Shown: positions 63,620-64,000 of the stretch, piece by piece | Numbering within the stretch: the stretch's first letter is position 1 | Layout: every line of letters starts with the position of its first letter | From: Kalaharituber pfeilii | Taxonomy: Eukaryota; Ascomycota; Pezizomycetes; Pezizales; Pezizaceae | Length of the DNA: 64,000 bases | Assembly (NCBI GenBank): GCA_015179045.1 | Contig: WHUZ01000041.1 | Coordinates: forward strand, 186,001 to 250,000 | Reading direction: 5' to 3' | Made by a program: the position numbers and the translations under genes | Notes under the pieces: model-generated | Seen by the model: the letters and a program-made list of their open reading frames with translations, nothing else | The model's database searches: none | Told to the model about the DNA's origin: nothing

Positions 63620-63872
63620 TTATTCTACTTCGATAGGTTCTGGAGTACCTGGTTCGATGTAGTGTTCTATTGTACCCTCCGTATTTTCTTCTTGTTGGCT
63701 TGTAGTGTCTTTTGTTTGCGTTCTCCTCCGTTTTGGTGATGGAGATTTGTTTTCCGGTTCTGGTGATTCAGAGAATGCGTTCCTCGTTCGTTTCCGTATT
63801 GTCGTAGATGATGGGATCCTCAGTGGGGTATCGTCTTCGTCTGTTAAAGGTTCAAGGTGTCTTTATATGGAA
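63620..63872 (-). CDS. acidic/basic low-complexity frame with NLS-like KRRR (probable exon)
   Basis: About 84 open codons ending at TAA 63620-63622, with no ATG: an acidic start (L-T-D-E-D-D-T-P-L), R-K-R-T-R-N, E-S-P-E-P-E-N-K-S-P-S-P-K-R-R-R and an acidic end. Composition is that of a disordered linker with a nuclear-localisation-like basic patch. It lies immediately upstream of the Rep-like segments on the same strand, in a different frame, and could be the N-terminal part of the same decayed gene. Confidence 0.35.
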
Positions 63873-64000
63873 GAAGATATAATCATGTCTACTTTAAGCA
63901 AGCAGTATTAGGTCACTCTGAGAGTTTCTATATAATATTTTAAAAGCCTCTAGATTATATTTCCGAAGTTTCATAGCTCAAGACTGCAGCATTGTTATAT
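63873..64000 (+). repeat. AT-rich repeat at the window edge
   Basis: Matches the reverse of 49850-49940 over about 100 bp (CTCTGAGAGTTTCTATATAA, GACTGCAGCATT) and parts of 50041-50096. It is cut by the window end. Confidence 0.7.

Overview
The window looks like nuclear DNA of a filamentous fungus, most likely an ascomycete (inference). Small genes carry short GT-AG introns (69-70 nt where I could verify splicing), and the mobile elements are a typical fungal mix: Tad1-like LINEs with a C-terminal RNase H plus Cys/His knuckle, a Fot/pogo DNA transposon, copia and gypsy remnants, hAT-like and Tc1-like non-autonomous elements and solo LTRs. There are no bacterial-type operons. Gene density is very low and most of the window from 19 kb onward is layered transposable-element DNA.

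Layout. 1-19.4 kb is mostly unrecognised sequence with a few candidate small genes (2.2-2.6, 8.3-8.8, 13.7-14.1 and 15.0-15.2 kb), one 808-bp Tc1-like inverted-repeat element and several very short LINE insertions. 19.4-24.1 kb is an old LTR split by a pogo-type transposon (itself carrying two hAT-like insertions), followed by a solo LTR with a perfect 5-bp duplication. 24.4-26.7 kb and 39.3-41.8 kb are two copies of a segmental duplication that carries a two-exon gene for a small protein with two CxxC motifs; a third, older copy lies inverted at 52.8-54.0 kb. 26.9-31.6 kb is a stack of nested LINE insertions whose order can be read from target-site duplications. 32.0-36.7 kb holds a hAT-like MITE, LINE fragments and a copia end inside a gypsy gag. 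36.9-39.3 kb is an LTR split by an inverted-repeat element with minisatellites. 42.8-45.4 kb is a large imperfect palindrome, each arm with its own later LINE insertions. 46.9-48.2 kb is an open reading frame split by a LINE that itself contains another LINE. 54.2-57 kb holds the most complete LINE (RT, RNase H, knuckle, tail), again nested. 58.1-61 kb is a LINE ORF1 region with three insertions. 62.4-64 kb has degraded coding remnants, one resembling a Rep protein of CRESS-DNA (geminivirus-like) type, interrupted by a palindromic MITE.

How the parts relate. Two LINE families dominate. Family A ends in a roughly 40-nt tail that can fold into a stem-loop and shows covarying base pairs between copies; I see about 28 tails. 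Family B ends in a different tail (about 12 copies). Many insertions consist only of the tail plus poly(A), with exact target-site duplications. At least five family-A elements have the ORF1 C-terminus followed directly by the 3' tail with no ORF2, an arrangement like the mammalian HAL1 (ORF1-only L1) elements. The strongest non-transposon gene is the three-copy CxxC gene, whose copies differ mostly at synonymous sites and whose intron position and promoter-proximal sequence are conserved.
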